NCBI RefSeq assembly: GCF_002105195.1
Contig: NZ_MUHU01000001.1
Span: 124,001 to 188,000, forward strand
Direction of reading: 5' to 3'
Length of the DNA stretch: 64,000 nucleotides
From: Derxia lacustris
Lineage (GTDB): Bacteria; Pseudomonadota; Gammaproteobacteria; Burkholderiales; Burkholderiaceae_E
Shown here: positions 48,294 to 56,258 of the stretch, in pieces
Layout: the number at the start of each line of letters is the position of its first letter
How positions within the stretch are numbered: position 1 is the first letter of the stretch
Made by a program: the position numbers and the translations under genes
The notes under the pieces: generated by a model
What the model was told of the DNA's origin: nothing
What the model saw: only the letters and a program-made list of their open reading frames with translations
Database searches by the model: none

Positions 48294-50807
48294 TCAACTG
48301 CCGGTCCGCCCGAACTCCACCCGCACGCCGACCCAGAAGATGCGCGGCGCGCCCGGCGCGACGAAGGTGGAATGCAGCAGCGCGCGTTCGCCATCGATGA
48401 CCGGCGTGGTGAACGGCCGGCCGATGAACGTGCCATCGCTGCGGAAGCCGGTCGCGCCCAGCTGCGCCGCCGAGGCGTAACGCCGGTCGAACACGTTGTT
48501 GACCTGGGTGTAGAGCTTGACCGCGCGCGTCGCCTGCCAGTCGGCGCCGAGGTTGAACACCGCATAGCCGCCGACCTTGCCCGGGCCGAGGTAGTAGGTG
48601 CCGTCGGCCTGATGCTGGCCGTTCTCGTTGCCGCGCGCGAGCGAATCGCCGACCGCATTCATGTCGACACCCACGCGCACCGTCGGCAGCAGGCGCCAGT
48701 CGGCCCAGGCCTTGAACAGATGGCGCGGCGTCAGCGGCATGCGGTCGCCGGGCTTGACGTCGATGGTGCCCTCGAAGCCCGGATTGCCTTCGAGCGCCGC
48801 GCTGTTGCTGCTGTTGCCCTCGCCGTTGAAGGTCTCGGCGCTCTGGTAGGTCGCCTGCAAGTACGTGTAGTTGGCGCCCCAGTTCACCGTGTCGGTCGCG
48901 CTGCCGTTCAGGCCCAGTTCCACGCCCTGGCGCCGCGTCTTGCCGAAGTTGCGGAAGTAGCCGAAGCCGGCCTGATCGTCGGCCACGAACTGGATGTCGT
49001 CGCGATTGACGGCGCGGAACACGCCGGCATTCCAGTTGAGCGCGCCGGCCACACGGCCGCTGAGGCCCGCCTCGATGGTGCGCGTGACCACCTGCCTGAG
49101 CGGCGGATCGCCGGCCATCGCATTGGGCAGGCGGCAGGGATTGGCCGGATCGGCGCAGCCCAGCTCGATGGCCGACGGCGCCCGGCTGCCCTCGTTGTAG
49201 CCGGCATAGGCGTTGATGCCGGCCTTGGGCGTGAAGGTCAGCCCGAGCGCCGGATTGAAGCGGCTGAACACATACGAACCGTCGAGCGAGCCGGCCGTGC
49301 CGCCGGCAATCAGGTTGTCGTGGTTCGACACCTTGGTGCGGTTGTAGCGGCCCGAGCCGGTCACGCGCAGCGCGTCGGTGATGGCGAAGGTGTCGGTCGC
49401 GTACACGCTCCAGGTGAGGCTCGATCCGGTCAGGTCGACGCGCGAATCCTCGGCGTTCTCCGAGTCCTGCGTGCCGTCGGCGAACACGCCGGTGCCGACC
49501 ACGCCGCGCGCCGAATCGAGATAGCCGTACTCGCTCGACTGGTTGAAGCGCACCCGGTTGCCGTCATAGCCGGCGCCGGCGGTGAACTGGTTTTCATGCC
49601 CGGCCAGCGCTGTCGTGGCGGTGAGCTGGGCGGTCGCGCCGTACTGCGTCTGCACCGTGTGCGAGCGGTTGATGAGGCCGTTGCACTTCTCGTTCGGCTC
49701 GCTGTTGGTGATGGCGTTGGCGATGCAGCGCCACTTGGGGAAAGGCGTGTTGGCCGAGGTCGCGCCGCTCACCGGGATGTTGGTGTAGCCGGCGTTGCGC
49801 AGCGTGGTGCGTTCGGCCAGCGTCGGCTGGTAGAGCGATTCGCCGAGCGCGGCTTCGTTGATGTCGCCGTTGTAGGTGCGGGTGTCGATGTCGCGGTAGT
49901 AGACGTTGCCGCTCAGCGTCAGGTCGTCGCGCAGCGCATGGCGCAGCGCCAGGCTCAGCAGGTTCTGCTGGTTGCGGGTGTTGTCGGGCTTGGTGTAGAC
50001 GCTCGCGTAATCGCGCGCCAGCAGCCGCACATCCTGCAGGCCGTTGCCGTTGAGGTCGGTGTCGGCATGTGCTGCGGTCACGCTGATGTCGGTGCGCTCG
50101 TCGGCCCAGCCGAGCTTGGTGAACAGCTGGCCCACGTCCGACGGCGAATCGGTGCGCCAGCCGTCGTCGCGGAACTTGGTGCCGGTGAGGAACCAGTGCC
50201 AGCCGGCCTCGTTGCTGCCGCCGTGTTCCAGCGTGGCCGAGCGCCGGCCGTGGTTGCCGGCCAGCATGTCGATGGCGGTGCCCGGCGCACTGCGGCCGTC
50301 CTTGGTGGTGAGCGCGAGCGCGCCACCGAGCGTGTTGAGGCCGAACAGCGGATTGGAGCCCGGCATCAGCACCAGACCGTCGATGGCCGACCTGGGGATG
50401 AGATCCCAGCTCACCACGTCGCCGAATGGCTGGTTGAGCCGCACGCCATCCAGGTACAGCGACAGCCCCTGCGGCGTGCCGAGCAGCGGCGAGGCGGTGA
50501 AGCCGCGATAGTTCACGTCGGGCTGGAACGGGTTGTTCTGGATGTCATTGACATACACGCCGTTGAGCCGGCGCTTGAGGTAATCGGACAGGTCGGGCGC
50601 GTGGCTCGCGTCCAGGTCGGCGCCCTTGGCCGTCTGCACCGCCGCCGGGATCTGGGCCTTGGGAATGCCCACGCCCGGCAATGGCGTGGGCGCGACCACG
50701 ACGACATCGGGCAGATGCTGCGCGGCGGTCTGGGCCAGTGCGCCGGCCTGCAGGCAGGCGAGCGCAACCGCGAGCGCCAACGGCGCCGGGGAGGGGCGGT
50801 GAATCAT
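48294..50807 (-). CDS. TonB-dependent outer-membrane receptor
   Basis: Active-transport barrel of 837 aa. The signal peptide ends at GALAQ (residue about 26). A TonB-box-like segment (DVVVVAPTPLPGVG) and the plug domain follow (LSDYLKRRLNGVYVNDIQ, NYRGFTASPLLGTPQGLSLYLDGVRLN, LFGLNTLGGALALTTKDG). The barrel ends with NNVFDRRYASAAQLGATGF and the C-terminal GVRVEFGRTG. Ligand unknown. The start at 50807 follows CCGGAGACACC. It heads a minus-strand run with a two-component system, unusual for a simple siderophore receptor. No Fur-like box was recognised. Confidence 0.92.
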   Translation of the reverse strand: MIHRPSPAPLALAVALACLQAGALAQTAAQHLPDVVVVAPTPLPGVGIPKAQIPAAVQTAKGADLDASHAPDLSDYLKRRLNGVYVNDIQNNPFQPDVNYRGFTASPLLGTPQGLSLYLDGVRLNQPFGDVVSWDLIPRSAIDGLVLMPGSNPLFGLNTLGGALALTTKDGRSAPGTAIDMLAGNHGRRSATLEHGGSNEAGWHWFLTGTKFRDDGWRTDSPSDVGQLFTKLGWADERTDISVTAAHADTDLNGNGLQDVRLLARDYASVYTKPDNTRNQQNLLSLALRHALRDDLTLSGNVYYRDIDTRTYNGDINEAALGESLYQPTLAERTTLRNAGYTNIPVSGATSANTPFPKWRCIANAITNSEPNEKCNGLINRSHTVQTQYGATAQLTATTALAGHENQFTAGAGYDGNRVRFNQSSEYGYLDSARGVVGTGVFADGTQDSENAEDSRVDLTGSSLTWSVYATDTFAITDALRVTGSGRYNRTKVSNHDNLIAGGTAGSLDGSYVFSRFNPALGLTFTPKAGINAYAGYNEGSRAPSAIELGCADPANPCRLPNAMAGDPPLRQVVTRTIEAGLSGRVAGALNWNAGVFRAVNRDDIQFVADDQAGFGYFRNFGKTRRQGVELGLNGSATDTVNWGANYTYLQATYQSAETFNGEGNSSNSAALEGNPGFEGTIDVKPGDRMPLTPRHLFKAWADWRLLPTVRVGVDMNAVGDSLARGNENGQHQADGTYYLGPGKVGGYAVFNLGADWQATRAVKLYTQVNNVFDRRYASAAQLGATGFRSDGTFIGRPFTTPVIDGERALLHSTFVAPGAPRIFWVGVRVEFGRTGS

Positions 50808-50886
50808 GGTGTCTCCGGTCTTGTCGGCGCTCATCGGGCGCCTGTTTGTAGATTGGCCGGCGGAGGGTAGAAATTTGCGGGCGGCA

Positions 50887-50911
50887 GGGCTTGGGAAATC
50901 TTCCCGAGCCC
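50887..50911. repeat. Inverted repeat in the TonB-receptor/lipoprotein divergent region
   Basis: GGGCTTGGGAA (50887-50897) and TTCCCGAGCCC (50901-50911) form a stem with one wobble pair and a 3-base loop. It lies between two divergent genes and so may be an operator rather than a terminator. Confidence 0.55.
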
Positions 50912-50966
50912 CGTGCCAGAAACGCCGTTTTGCCCGCAAGCGCGGGTTTCTCCCGGGATCGCTGCC

Positions 50967-51479
50967 ATGAATTCACGCCGTCGCCTGCTCGCCCTGCCGC
51001 TTTGCGCGGCGCTTGCCGCTTGCAGCGGCGGCGTGTCCATCGGCATCGGTGGCGGCAGCAATGTGTGGGGCGGCTGGGGCTGGGACGACGGCTGGGACAG
51101 CGTCGATTTCGCGGTGATCGACAGCAGCGGCGCCTCGGGCATCGCCAGCGCCGGGCTGATCGTGGCGCGCGACATTTCGGCCTGGGCGCAGCTGTGGGCC
51201 GATCACACGGCCAATCTGGCCGCGCCGCCGCTGCTGCCGTCGGTCAACTTCGCCAGCCAGATGGTCGCCGGCGTGTTTGCCGGCCCGCGCACCTCGGCCT
51301 GCGCGCGCTTGCAGGTGCGCCGGGTGCTGCGCGAACGCGCGACCGGCCGGCTGCGCATCGAAGTGAGCGAAGGCATCGATGCCGCCGGCTGCCTGCCCGC
51401 CGGCCTGGCCGCGACGCCGGCCGTGCTGCTGGCGTTGCCCTGGACCACGGCAAGCGTGGATTACGTCCGCATCGACTGA
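50967..51479 (+). CDS. Lipoprotein with PrcB-like domain
   Basis: Predicted lipoprotein of 170 aa. The signal ends in a lipobox LAAC with the lipidated Cys at residue 19 (LALPLCAALAACSGG). A Gly/Trp-rich stretch follows (IGGGSNVWGGWGWDDGWD), then a domain with ISAWAQLWADHTANLAAPPLLPSVNFASQMVAGVFAG and CARLQVRRVLRE. That pattern (W..LW..H, P.V.F..QMV..VF.G) resembles the PrcB C-terminal domain. Two cysteines (in TSACARL and AAGCLPAG) could form a disulfide. It is divergent from the TonB receptor. Function unknown. Confidence 0.68.
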   Translation: MNSRRRLLALPLCAALAACSGGVSIGIGGGSNVWGGWGWDDGWDSVDFAVIDSSGASGIASAGLIVARDISAWAQLWADHTANLAAPPLLPSVNFASQMVAGVFAGPRTSACARLQVRRVLRERATGRLRIEVSEGIDAAGCLPAGLAATPAVLLALPWTTASVDYVRID

Positions 51480-51721
51480 CGCCGGCGACATTTCCGGATG
51501 CAATCCGGCATGTGGGCTGTCGCCAGCGCAGCGTAAGGTGCGACCGGTCCGACGCCGGACGCCCGGCCCCGTGGAAACGCTCAAGCCGCTGCACGCCGTC
51601 GGTCACCTCGACATGTTACGTGGACAAATTCGTCCGTTAGCATTCGCTGCCGGCCCGACTCGGGTCTGGCTTCGCATGCAAATTCATGCAGTTCAATTTC
51701 AATTTTCAGGATGTGGTTTCA

Positions 51722-52699
51722 ATGCCAGTTGCAAATCAGAAACTCACCAAGATCGGCGTTTTCTACGACGGCAATTTCCTGCTTCATGTGAGCAACTACT
51801 ATCAGTATGTTCATGCGCGTCATTCCCGGCTGAGCATTGCCGGCATGCACGAATTCATGAAAAAGAAGATTGCCGAAGCTGACGGTATCGATCCGCGCTA
51901 TTCGCAAATCGTCGATGCGCATTACTTTCGCGGCCGCCTGCGCGCCCAGGACGCCGCCGAGCGCGACGTGCTGCTCAAGGAACGCCTGTTCGACGATGTG
52001 CTGATGCGCCAGGGCGTCACCACGCACTACCTGCCGCTCGGCGCCAATGGCGAAAAGGGCATCGACGTGTGGCTGGCGCTTGAAGCCTATGAACTGTCGA
52101 TCCACAAGTGCTACGACGTGGTCGTGCTGGTGGCCTGCGACGGCGACTACCTGCCGCTGGTACGCAAGCTCAACACCCTCGGCACCCGCGTGATGCTGAT
52201 GGCCTGGGACTTCAAGTTCACCGACCAGCATGGCAACGAGCGCGAAACCCGCACCGCGCAATCGCTGATCGAGGAAGTGACCCTGCCGTTCCTGATGCAT
52301 CAGGTGATCGACGACCGCTTTACGCGCAACGATCCGCTCATCAACGGCCTGTTCGTGCCGCCGCCCGATGCCCGGCCGCGCATTGGCGACGACGTGATTC
52401 CGGCATTCGTGCCGCCGACGCATGCGCCGGCCTTCAATCCGGCATTGACGCCGGCCACGGCAATTGCCGATCCCAATAACGATGAAGTGCTGGAAGGCAA
52501 GATCCAGAATCTGAAAGAGGGTTTCGGATTCATCACGCCATTCAATGGCGGCACCAATCTCTTCTTTTTCCACAACAGCGTGACCAATGCCGAATTCGCC
52601 ACGCTGAAGATCGGCGATCACGTCGAATACCGGCTCGGCTCGAACGACAAGGGCGCCTGCGCCATCGAGGTGAAGGTGCTGACGGACGAGGACGACTGA
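51722..52699 (+). CDS. NYN-domain putative RNase fused to a cold-shock-like domain
   Basis: Cytoplasmic protein of 325 aa. The N-terminal NYN/LabA-type PIN-like domain (about 8-180) shows the acidic metal-binding residues in IGVFYDGNFLLH, KGIDVWLALEAYEL and VVVLVACDGDYLPLVRKL, consistent with an endoribonuclease. A Pro-rich linker follows. The C-terminal 65 residues have a cold-shock/S1-like OB-fold pattern (LEGKIQNLKEGFGFITPFNGGTNLFFFHNSV), with the aromatic GFGFI and LFFFH strands that contact nucleic acid. Start at 51722 (MPVANQKLTKIGVFYDG); 51686 is an in-frame alternative. It is monocistronic with a very strong terminator. Codons are less GC-rich than those of its neighbours. Confidence 0.85.
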   Translation: MPVANQKLTKIGVFYDGNFLLHVSNYYQYVHARHSRLSIAGMHEFMKKKIAEADGIDPRYSQIVDAHYFRGRLRAQDAAERDVLLKERLFDDVLMRQGVTTHYLPLGANGEKGIDVWLALEAYELSIHKCYDVVVLVACDGDYLPLVRKLNTLGTRVMLMAWDFKFTDQHGNERETRTAQSLIEEVTLPFLMHQVIDDRFTRNDPLINGLFVPPPDARPRIGDDVIPAFVPPTHAPAFNPALTPATAIADPNNDEVLEGKIQNLKEGFGFITPFNGGTNLFFFHNSVTNAEFATLKIGDHVEYRLGSNDKGACAIEVKVLTDEDD

Positions 52700-52728
52700 T
52701 CGGGCACTGGCTGCCCGGTCGCGCCGCA

Positions 52729-52762
52729 ACGGCGCCGGAGGCGACTCCGGCGCCGTTTTTTT
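52729..52762 (+). terminator. Strong rho-independent terminator of the NYN gene
   Basis: A perfect 12-bp stem, ACGGCGCCGGAG (52729-52740) with CTCCGGCGCCGT (52745-52756), GCGA loop, followed by seven T residues. Confidence 0.97.
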
Positions 52763-52780
52763 GCGCCGTCCCGCGCGGCA

Positions 52781-52794
52781 GATTGCATGCAATC
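52781..52794. promoter_or_regulatory. Candidate GntR autoregulatory operator, upstream copy
   Basis: GATTGCATGCAATC is a perfect 14-bp palindrome located 89 bp upstream of the GntR start codon. A second core copy is at 52866-52875. Confidence 0.6.
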
Positions 52795-52865
52795 CTGGCT
52801 TTATTTGCGCCACAAGCCGGCTTTAACCGCTACAGTCGCGCCTTTCAGGCCGATCTCCGCCTACT

Positions 52866-52875
52866 TTGCATGCAA
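52866..52875. promoter_or_regulatory. Candidate GntR operator overlapping the start codon
   Basis: TTGCATGCAA repeats the core of the site at 52781-52794, with centres 83 bp apart (close to eight helical turns). The palindrome contains the ATG (52870) of the regulator gene itself. Confidence 0.55.
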
Positions 52876-53577
52876 TCTGACGCCAGCACGCACGCCCGAC
52901 CCAGCCGCACCGATGAAGTCGCGCGCCGGCTTGCCGACGACATCGCGCTCGGCGACTTCGCGCCCGGCAGCCGGCTCGACGAGCATTCGCTCGCGGCGCG
53001 CTACGGCGTGTCGCGCACGCCGGTGCGCGAAGCCATCAAGCAGCTGGCGGCAAGCGGGCTGATCGAGCTGCGGCCCAATCGCGGCGCCGCCGTGGCCCGA
53101 CTGTCGGCCGAGGAGCTGGGGCAGATCTTCGAGGCCATCGGCGAGATCGAAGCCGCCTGCGCACGCCACGCGGCGCTGCGCATGTCGGCCGAGGAACGCG
53201 CGGCGCTGGCCGAGCTGCATGCCCGCGCCCGTGCCGCCATGCAGGCCGGCGATGCCGCCGGCTATGCCGCGCTCAACATCGATTTCCACGCCGCGCTGCT
53301 GGCCGGCGCGCACAACCCGGTGCTGGCCCAGACCGCCGCCGCGCTGCATGCACGCGTCGCGGTCTGGCGCCGCAACCAGTTCCGCCAGCCCGAGCGCATG
53401 GGCGACTCCTTTGCCGAGCACAGCGCCATCGCCGAGGCGGTGCTGGCGCATGACGCGGTCGGCGCGCATCGCGCAATGCGCACACATCTGGTGGCGGCGC
53501 GCGGCGCGGCCGAGCATGTTTCAGCCCTTGCCGGCGCCGAGCCCGACGCGCCGCCCCAACTCCGGAAGCCCGCATGA
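52870..53577 (+). CDS. GntR-family regulator (FadR/FCD type)
   Basis: Transcription regulator of 235 aa. The winged helix is near the N-terminus (RLADDIALGDFAPGSRLDEHSLAARYGVSRTPVREAIKQLAASGLIELRPNRGAAVA). The FCD domain has metal/ligand residues in NIDFHAALLAGAHNPVL, FAEHSAIAEAV and RAMRTHLVAARG. Start at 52870 (MQSDASTHARPS); TTG at 52783 is possible but lies in the operator. It overlaps the gamma-glutamyltransferase-family gene by ATGA (53574-53577), so it probably controls that gene and the SBF-like transporter. Two palindromes suggest autoregulation. Confidence 0.9.
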   Translation: MQSDASTHARPSRTDEVARRLADDIALGDFAPGSRLDEHSLAARYGVSRTPVREAIKQLAASGLIELRPNRGAAVARLSAEELGQIFEAIGEIEAACARHAALRMSAEERAALAELHARARAAMQAGDAAGYAALNIDFHAALLAGAHNPVLAQTAAALHARVAVWRRNQFRQPERMGDSFAEHSAIAEAVLAHDAVGAHRAMRTHLVAARGAAEHVSALAGAEPDAPPQLRKPA

Positions 53578-55184
53578 CTCCCATCCTCGGAACCCGTGGC
53601 GCGGTCGTCGCGCCGCACAGCCTTGCCGCCCAGGCCGGGCTCGACATCCTGCGCGACGGCGGCAATGCCATCGAGGCGACCATCGCCGTCGCGGCCACGC
53701 TGGCCGTCGTGTATCCGCACATGACCGGCATCGGCGGCGACGGCTTCTGGCTGCTGCGCGCGCCCGGCGTGCCGCTGCGCTCGATCGACGCCTGCGGCCG
53801 CGCCGGCGCGAACGTGCGGCGCGAGCTTTACGCCGGGCTCGACAGCATTCCGTGGCGCGGGCCGCTGGCCGCCAACACCGTCGCCGGCACCGTCTCGGGC
53901 TGGGGCGCGGCCTATGCGCATTCGCGCGAGCACTGGGGCGGCCGGCTGCCGTTCGCGCGGCTGCTCGAATCGGCGGTGCATTACGCGCGCGACGGCTTTC
54001 CGGTGACGCACAGTCAGGCCGCCAATACCGCCGCCAAGCTGCATCAGCTGGAGATGCAGCCGGGCTTTGCCGGCGCCTTTCTGCGCCCGCCGCAGCCGGG
54101 CGAAGCCGGTGCCGCGCTGCCGCGCTACGGCGACCGGCACCGCTTTCCGGCGCTGGCCGCGACGCTCGAACAGCTCGGGCGCGCCGGCGCCGACGACTTC
54201 TATCGCGGCGATCTGGCGGCGAGCCTGGCGCGCGACCTCGACGCCATCGGCAGCCCGATCACCGGCGCCGACCTCGCCGCGCATCGCGCCGAATGGCCGA
54301 CGCCGCTGCAAGCGCGCCTCGCCGCCGGCACGGTCTACAACCTGCGTCCGCCGACGCAGGGGCTGGCCTCGCTGCTCATCCTGGCGCAGTTCGAGCAGCT
54401 GCGCGCCGCCGGCGATTCGCCCGACACGCTGCGCGGCATCCATCTGCTGGTCGAGGCGACCAAGCAGGCCTTCAAGCTGCGCGACCGCGAGGTGGCCGAT
54501 CCGGCGCTCGCCAGCATCGATCCGCAGGCCTGGCTGTCGCCCAACCATGTGGCCGCGCTCGCCGCCCGCGTGCCGCTCGATGCCGCCAGCCCCTGGCCGG
54601 CGCCGAACAGCGACGGCGACACCACCTGGATGGGCGCGGTCGACCGCGAGGGCCGCGCGGTCAGCATGATCCAGAGCATCTTCTTCGAGTTCGGCAGCGG
54701 CTGCGTGCTGCCCGAGACCGGCCTCTGGTGGCAGAACCGCGGCTGCTCCTTCGACCTGCGCCCGGGCCGGCTGCGCAGCCTGGAACCGGGTCGCAAGCCC
54801 TTCCACACGCTCAACCCGGCGATGGCCGAACTGCCCGACGGCCGCGTGCTGGTCTACGGAACCATGGGCGGCGAAGGCCAGCCGCAAACCCAGGCCGCCG
54901 TGTTCGCGCGCTATGTCTGGGGCGGCCATGACATCCGCTCGGCGGTGCGCGCGCCGCGCTGGCTGCTCGGCCGCACCTGGGCCGAGCCGGCCACCACGCT
55001 CAAGCTCGAAGCGCGCTTTCCGGCCGCGATCGTCGACGGACTCGCGCGGCTCGGCCATCAGGTCGAGCTGGTCGGCGACTTCGACGAGCGCCTGGGCCAC
55101 GCCGGCGGTCTGGTGCTGCATCCCGACGGCTGGATCGAAGGCGGCGAAGACCCGCGCAGCGACGGCTGCGTCGCCGCGTGGTGA
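53574..55184 (+). CDS. Gamma-glutamyltransferase-family Ntn hydrolase (possibly HpxW-like)
   Basis: Self-processing N-terminal-nucleophile hydrolase of 536 aa. The large-subunit start is VVAPHSLAAQAGLDILRDGGNAIEATIAVAATLAVVYPHMTGIGGDGF, a standard GGT pattern. Cleavage would expose Thr350 in NSDGDTTWMGAVDREGRAVSMIQSIFFEFGSG. The later YGTMGGEGQPQTQAAVFARYV contributes the GG loop. There is no signal peptide, so it is cytoplasmic. That argues for an amidohydrolase of the oxamate/HpxW kind rather than periplasmic glutathione degradation, but substrate is not provable. It follows the GntR gene with a 4-bp overlap and precedes an SBF-like transporter. Confidence 0.88.
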   Translation: MTPILGTRGAVVAPHSLAAQAGLDILRDGGNAIEATIAVAATLAVVYPHMTGIGGDGFWLLRAPGVPLRSIDACGRAGANVRRELYAGLDSIPWRGPLAANTVAGTVSGWGAAYAHSREHWGGRLPFARLLESAVHYARDGFPVTHSQAANTAAKLHQLEMQPGFAGAFLRPPQPGEAGAALPRYGDRHRFPALAATLEQLGRAGADDFYRGDLAASLARDLDAIGSPITGADLAAHRAEWPTPLQARLAAGTVYNLRPPTQGLASLLILAQFEQLRAAGDSPDTLRGIHLLVEATKQAFKLRDREVADPALASIDPQAWLSPNHVAALAARVPLDAASPWPAPNSDGDTTWMGAVDREGRAVSMIQSIFFEFGSGCVLPETGLWWQNRGCSFDLRPGRLRSLEPGRKPFHTLNPAMAELPDGRVLVYGTMGGEGQPQTQAAVFARYVWGGHDIRSAVRAPRWLLGRTWAEPATTLKLEARFPAAIVDGLARLGHQVELVGDFDERLGHAGGLVLHPDGWIEGGEDPRSDGCVAAW

Positions 55185-55289
55185 CGCCCCCGCGCGCCGG
55201 CGCCGGCCGCTGTCACTCCCCGCACGCCGGCGCATGACCGGCGCGCCCTCCTCCCGGCGCCGCGCGCGCCACACACAAGAAAGCTGACG

Positions 55290-56258
55290 ATGGGCGGTTT
55301 CAAGTTCGACTGGTTCATGAAGGGGATGCTGATCGCCGTGGGCCTCGCGGCGCTCTGGCCCGAGCCCGGCGCGCACGGCGGCTGGCTGCATCCCGAACTG
55401 CTCAACAAGCTCGGCGTCGCGCTGATCTTCTTTCTGAGCGGGCTGTCGCTGAGCTTTGCCGCGCTGCGCGCCGGCACGCTGCAATGGCGCGTGCATCTGC
55501 TGGTGCAGACCACCACCTTCCTGGTGTTTCCGCTGCTCGGGCTGCTCATCCTGTGGGCCACGCGCGGCTGGATGAAGCCCGATCTGCAACTCGGCTTCTT
55601 CTATCTGTGCGCGCTACCGTCCACCGTGTCGTCGTCGGTCGCGCTGACCGCAGCGGCGCGCGGCAATGTGCCGGCGGCGCTGTTCAACGCCACGCTGTCC
55701 AGCCTGCTCGGCGTGGTGCTGACGCCGGCCTGGCTCGGCTTCGTGCTGGGCCAGACCGGCGCCGCCTTCCCGATCTGGGACGTAATGCTCGACCTGCTCC
55801 AGTGGCTGGTGCTGCCGCTGGTGCTGGGCCAGCTGTCACGGCCGCTGCTGGGCAACTGGGCCGCGAAACACAAGAAGCGGCTGTCGACCGTGGACCGGCT
55901 GACCATCCTGCTGCTGGTCTACACCTCGTTCGCCGATTCGGTCGCGCAGGGCGTGTGGTCGCACTACGGCGTGGGCGCGCTGGTCGAGACGGTGGTGGGC
56001 ACGGCGCTGATCTTTGCCGTGGTGCTGCTGGCGGTGAATGCGGTGGCGCGCGCGCTGGGCATGGCCGAGCCGGAGCGCGTCGCGAGCGTGTTCTGCGGCT
56101 CGAAGAAGACGCTGGCCTCGGGCGTGCCGATGGCGCAGCTGATCTTCGGCGCCAATCCGGCGCTGGGGCTGATCCTGCTGCCGATCATGATTTATCACCC
56201 GTTGCAGCTGGCGGTGGGTGGGGTGCTCGCGCAGCGGTGGGCTCGGGCGGCGGAGTGA
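55290..56258 (+). CDS. SBF-like (bile acid:sodium symporter family) transporter
   Basis: Inner-membrane protein of 322 aa with about ten helices. Typical of the SBF-like/YfeH group are WFMKGMLIAVGLAALWPEPG near the start, LGVALIFFLSGLSLSFAAL, FFYLCALPSTVSSSVALTAAARGN (a sodium-site-like region) and SVFCGSKKTLASGVPMAQLIFG. It would move an organic anion with sodium. It is 105 bp downstream of the GGT-family gene and likely in the same transcript, so its substrate may be the product or precursor of that enzyme. A block of inverted repeats follows directly. Confidence 0.88.
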   Translation: MGGFKFDWFMKGMLIAVGLAALWPEPGAHGGWLHPELLNKLGVALIFFLSGLSLSFAALRAGTLQWRVHLLVQTTTFLVFPLLGLLILWATRGWMKPDLQLGFFYLCALPSTVSSSVALTAAARGNVPAALFNATLSSLLGVVLTPAWLGFVLGQTGAAFPIWDVMLDLLQWLVLPLVLGQLSRPLLGNWAAKHKKRLSTVDRLTILLLVYTSFADSVAQGVWSHYGVGALVETVVGTALIFAVVLLAVNAVARALGMAEPERVASVFCGSKKTLASGVPMAQLIFGANPALGLILLPIMIYHPLQLAVGGVLAQRWARAAE

